Shown here one piece after another: positions 61,252 to 64,000 of a stretch of DNA of 64,000 bases. The DNA comes from Desulfobacca acetoxidans DSM 11109 (GTDB taxonomy: Bacteria > Desulfobacterota > Desulfobaccia > Desulfobaccales > Desulfobaccaceae), in the NCBI RefSeq assembly GCF_000195295.1, contig NC_015388.1:620001-684000 (forward strand), read 5' to 3'. The position numbers and the translations under genes are program-made. Every line of letters starts with the position of its first letter. The stretch's first letter is position 1. Under the pieces are notes generated by a model. The model did not search any database. It worked only from the letters and a program-made list of their open reading frames with translations, and was not told where the DNA came from.

Positions 61252-62091
61252 CTATTGCAAAGGGATATAACCGTGTTTCCGGCTGATCTGAGCGCCTTCG
61301 GGGCTCAGAATAAAGTCGATAAAGACCTGGGCCAGCGGGGTCGGGTCTCCCTTGGTATTCATATAGAGTTGACGAACCACCGGATAGACGCTGCTTTTGG
61401 CGTTTTCCTGGGTGGGTTCAACGCCGTTAAGCTTCACCGCCTTTACCGTTTTATCCACATGGCCGATTCCCAAATAGCCGATGGCGTTGACATCCTGGGC
61501 AATGGCAACTTTCATGGCCCCATTGGAGGGCACGACATTGGCCTTGACCGCTACGGGACCTTTTTTAAGAAGCTTTTTCCAAAAGACCTCCCGAGTGCCG
61601 CTGGCCTCATCCCGGGTGTAGAGGTTAATGGGAGCGTTCGGGCCGCCGAGGTCCTTCCAACTGGTGATGGCGCCGGCGTAGATAGCCTGCACTTTTTCCG
61701 GGGTCAGGTCACTTACCGGATTTTTTGGATGAACTGCCACCGCCACGCCGTCAATGGCAAAGGGAAAGGATTTTAATCCATATTTTTCGATTTCATCCTT
61801 AGAGGGGGCCCGCCCGGTGTTGCCGATGTTTACCAATCCTTCGCCGACCTTTTGGATTCCCACACCGGAGCCGCCGCCGGCCACGGTAATGCGGATGTTG
61901 GGATTGGCTTTCATGATGAGCATCGCTGCCTCTTTCATCACCGGGATATGGGCCGTGCCTCCAGCGATATCAAGGTTGCCTTGCAGACCTTGAAAGCGTT
62001 GTAAAGGATTGTCCTGAGCGGAGGCTGCAGCTAACAGAAAGACAAACAACGATGAAAATACGAAAACTGCACATGATTTTATCCCAAACAT
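61252..62091 (-). CDS. pstS: Phosphate-binding protein PstS
   Basis: 279 residues. Signal peptide (about 1-24, FVFLLAAASA), then AGGGSGVGIQKVGEG, the phosphate-loop region LYTRDEASGTREVFW and the NAIGYLGIG motif. The periplasmic receptor that hands phosphate to PstCA. It is the first gene of the operon, and its promoter should lie in 62092-62165. I did not see a clear Pho box there. Confidence 0.88.
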   Translation of the reverse strand: MFGIKSCAVFVFSSLFVFLLAAASAQDNPLQRFQGLQGNLDIAGGTAHIPVMKEAAMLIMKANPNIRITVAGGGSGVGIQKVGEGLVNIGNTGRAPSKDEIEKYGLKSFPFAIDGVAVAVHPKNPVSDLTPEKVQAIYAGAITSWKDLGGPNAPINLYTRDEASGTREVFWKKLLKKGPVAVKANVVPSNGAMKVAIAQDVNAIGYLGIGHVDKTVKAVKLNGVEPTQENAKSSVYPVVRQLYMNTKGDPTPLAQVFIDFILSPEGAQISRKHGYIPLQ

Positions 62092-62165
62092 AATTTTATC
62101 CCCTTTTGGTGTACTTGCAAGGTGGTCGAATGGTCCTTTTCCTATTGCCGAAGGCAGGAAAATAA

Positions 62166-63041
62166 TTACCCGAAGGATTCTTTCGTTTGTGTATCAGTCA
62201 AGTCAAAAAGAGTATTATTCTGGTTAAGCAGTCCGACGGCGTCGGCTCGGCAGCGAACGCAGTGGGTCATTTGAGGAACAAACTTCCCGGCCTGCCAACG
62301 AAGCTGCTGCACAAGGGCCGCTGATGGCGGCGGGATGTCGGCCAGCGGGGTCCCAGGTACCGGGATCAAAGGGATTAAATTCATGAGATCTACCCGATAG
62401 TCGGCTAGCCGAGCTGCGGTCAATGAAATATCGGCGTCATTGATTCCTGGAATGATCACCGTATTTACTTTCACCCGGAGGCCTTTTCTTTTCAAGAGGG
62501 AGATGGCCTGGAGTTGTAGCCGGGTTAATATGGTAACAGCCTCTGGGCCTTGAACAATACGGCCATGGTGGGAGATATAGTCGTAAATCCTGGTGCCGAT
62601 GGCAGGTGTCAAGGTGTTGATGGTAACGGTAACGAAATTCACCCGCAGTCTGGACAAATAATCCACATAATCCGGCAGATTGAGGCCATTGGTGGAGACG
62701 CAGAGGATGATATCAGGGTGGGCCGCGCGGATGCGAGCCAAGACCTCGAGGGTGACAGCCGGATTATGAAAAGCATCACCGGGACCAGCGATGCCTACTA
62801 CTGAAATTGTAGGATGATTTTTTAGGATAAATTCAACATGGTCAATTGCTTCCTGTGGTGTGAGCAACTGGCTGGTCACGCCCGGGCGGCTTTCATTGGG
62901 GCAATCGTATTTTCGGTCACAATAGCCGCACTGGATATTGCATCCCGCGGCCACCGGCAGGTGCAGGCGGCCGAAATAGTGGCGGGCATTAGCGTTAAAG
63001 CAAGGGTGTCTCAGGAGCTGGTCTGCCGTAGAATCGTTCAT
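62166..63041 (-). CDS. NifB-like radical SAM protein without NifX-type tail
   Basis: 291 residues from the ATG at 63041, which overlaps the upstream stop as ATGA. It resembles the radical SAM half of NifB: HPCFNANARHYFGRLHLPV, C34-x3-C38-x2-C41 (CNIQCGYC), RKYDCPNESRPGVTS and NTLTPAIG. In nitrogen fixers NifB makes the NifB-co precursor of FeMo-co. No nif genes are visible nearby, and the C-terminal NifX/NafY domain is absent. A related cofactor or complex iron-sulfur function is as likely as nitrogen fixation. Confidence 0.85.
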   Translation of the reverse strand: MNDSTADQLLRHPCFNANARHYFGRLHLPVAAGCNIQCGYCDRKYDCPNESRPGVTSQLLTPQEAIDHVEFILKNHPTISVVGIAGPGDAFHNPAVTLEVLARIRAAHPDIILCVSTNGLNLPDYVDYLSRLRVNFVTVTINTLTPAIGTRIYDYISHHGRIVQGPEAVTILTRLQLQAISLLKRKGLRVKVNTVIIPGINDADISLTAARLADYRVDLMNLIPLIPVPGTPLADIPPPSAALVQQLRWQAGKFVPQMTHCVRCRADAVGLLNQNNTLFDLTDTQTKESFG

Positions 63042-63832
63042 GGGGCTTGTTTCCTGCGGCCGATCTTGATGGCATCCCGGGGACAGGAATTCAGGCAATC
63101 GCCGCAGTTGGTACAGTTCGCTTCGCCCGGCAGGGTTTCCATATAACAGACCTCCCGACACCGGCCGCATAAGTTGCAGCGCCGGGTTTTATACACTTTA
63201 AACAGAGAGAAAGGCTTGATAACCTCCAAGAGGCCCCCCGTAGGGCAGACGTAGCGGCACCAGGCATTGGTTAACACCAGACCCAGGACCAAAAAGCTGA
63301 GAACGAAGGCGGTGCGAACTAGCCATGACAGGTCGGCGTGTTCGAAGGTCAGCCCGATGGAGGGGAAAAATCCGCCCACCCGGATGGGTATGTCTGACCT
63401 GGGCTGACCCAAGCCGAAATAGAGATAGAGACAGATGACGATAGCCAGATACTTTCCGTAAGGGGCGACTTTTTCCCAAAGACCGTTAGCTTGCGTGCGG
63501 TAGTTCGACAGCAGGCCGAAGAGTTGGGTGACCAGGCCGCCTGGACAAGCCCAGCCGCAAAAGGCCCGGCCGAAAATTAGGGCCGAAACCGGCAGCAGCA
63601 GCCAGAAACCCCAAAACATGGAAAAGATAGCCCCGTGGCAGGTGATGACCGGACAGTTTTGACAGCTTACGTAAGGAACTAAAAAAGGACAACGGAAGAT
63701 GCCATAAAAGGACCATTGGCCTAAGATCCCTAAAAAAACCACCTGGCTTAACCGCCGCCAGATTGTCAGCCTGGTTCCGGGGATGGCGCGGGTCTGAGGG
63801 GAGGAGGGCGCCGCGGTTATCGCTTCAGACAT
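63038..63832 (-). CDS. NapH/MauN-like membrane iron-sulfur protein
   Basis: 264 residues. Several membrane segments hold the CxxxCP motifs CGWACPGG and CRYVCPTGG, and the C-terminus has two ferredoxin motifs (CNLCGRCREVC and CTNCGDCLNSCP). Such proteins pass electrons from the quinone pool. It starts 5 bases into the end of the upstream substrate-binding-protein gene and overlaps the NifB-like gene by four bases at its own end. It may feed the NifB-like enzyme; this is inference from linkage. Confidence 0.85.
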   Translation of the reverse strand: MSEAITAAPSSPQTRAIPGTRLTIWRRLSQVVFLGILGQWSFYGIFRCPFLVPYVSCQNCPVITCHGAIFSMFWGFWLLLPVSALIFGRAFCGWACPGGLVTQLFGLLSNYRTQANGLWEKVAPYGKYLAIVICLYLYFGLGQPRSDIPIRVGGFFPSIGLTFEHADLSWLVRTAFVLSFLVLGLVLTNAWCRYVCPTGGLLEVIKPFSLFKVYKTRRCNLCGRCREVCYMETLPGEANCTNCGDCLNSCPRDAIKIGRRKQAP

Positions 63833-64000
63833 CTTTCACTCCTAATTTTTCGGTTAATTCTTGTCCCTGGGCTGATATGGCGGGAATAAACCCGAATTTT
63901 TCAAAAAAAGCCTGACCAACAGGAGAGGTAATGTAATCGACGTAATCATCGGCCAGGGTCCGGTCTTTGGCAGACTGCATGACGCCCACGGTGAAAGTCA
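63825..64000 (-). CDS. Periplasmic substrate-binding protein, C-terminal part
   Basis: Only the last 57 or so residues are in the window; the gene runs off the right edge. The visible peptide reads DYVDYITSPVGQAFFEKFGF and IPAIS, the normal C-terminal end of molybdate/sulfate-type (ModA-like) binding proteins. Its stop overlaps the next gene (ATGTCTGA), making one unit with the NapH-like and NifB-like genes. A molybdenum or tungsten oxyanion is a sensible guess for the ligand. Confidence 0.65.
   Translation of the reverse strand, partial: TFTVGVMQSAKDRTLADDYVDYITSPVGQAFFEKFGFIPAISAQGQELTEKLGVKDV

Overview
The window is chromosomal DNA from an anaerobic bacterium, most likely a sulfate-reducing or syntrophic member of the Desulfobacterota (Desulfobacca-like). 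Supporting signs are a fused 2-oxoacid:ferredoxin oxidoreductase, a ferredoxin-fused EtfA with EtfB and an acyl-CoA dehydrogenase, a split B12-dependent methylmalonyl-CoA-type mutase, a NifB-like radical SAM protein, NapH-like iron-sulfur genes and PAS/GAF-rich sensor kinases. The lineage is inferred from gene content only.

Layout, left half. Positions 1-9038 hold the end of an lptF-type gene, a TerC/cytidylate-kinase-like pair, a SPASM radical SAM gene, the remnant of a histidine kinase gene, and two large signalling kinases that overlap each other. purF follows. A minus-strand biotin operon then runs bioB-bioD-bioF-bioH-like-bioC (15304 down to 10805). It lacks bioA, and its bioH-like gene seems to start at a CTG fused to the bioF stop codon. 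Envelope and coiled-coil genes follow (15951-18055).

Mobile element. An 8.5-kb integrated element lies between 58-bp direct repeats at 18089-18146 and 26588-26645. The right repeat is the 3' half of an intact tRNA-Leu(UAA) gene and the left is the displaced copy. The genes all read rightward: an unknown protein, a MerR/AlpA-like excisionase, a RepA-like ATPase, an AT-rich array of 9-bp repeats that looks like a replication origin, a Toprim primase, DUF1599, ERCC4-nuclease and PC4-like proteins, several small proteins and a tyrosine integrase. No capsid, terminase, relaxase or obvious defence gene is visible. It looks like a self-replicating satellite or plasmid-like integrative element.

Layout, right half. 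From 27024 to 48941 the strand is mostly plus: oxidoreductase, DUF5661 protein, yceD-rpmF, acyl-CoA dehydrogenase-etfB-etfA, fabG-acpP-fabF, rpiB-glyA-nrdR, a HEPN/nucleotidyltransferase pair and a lone DNA methyltransferase inserted before ribD, then hisS-aspS and a DRE-TIM condensing enzyme fused to a Cache-like sensor domain. Beyond lie a TauE permease, an amidase, a small lipoprotein, the two mutase subunits, pyruvate kinase, an outer-membrane protein, a pstSCAB phosphate operon on the minus strand and, at the right edge, a substrate-binding protein / NapH-like / NifB-like cluster.

Several families of short dispersed intergenic repeats recur through the chromosomal part and were not seen inside the mobile element. 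All start codons, domain assignments and structures were read by eye; no search or folding program was run.
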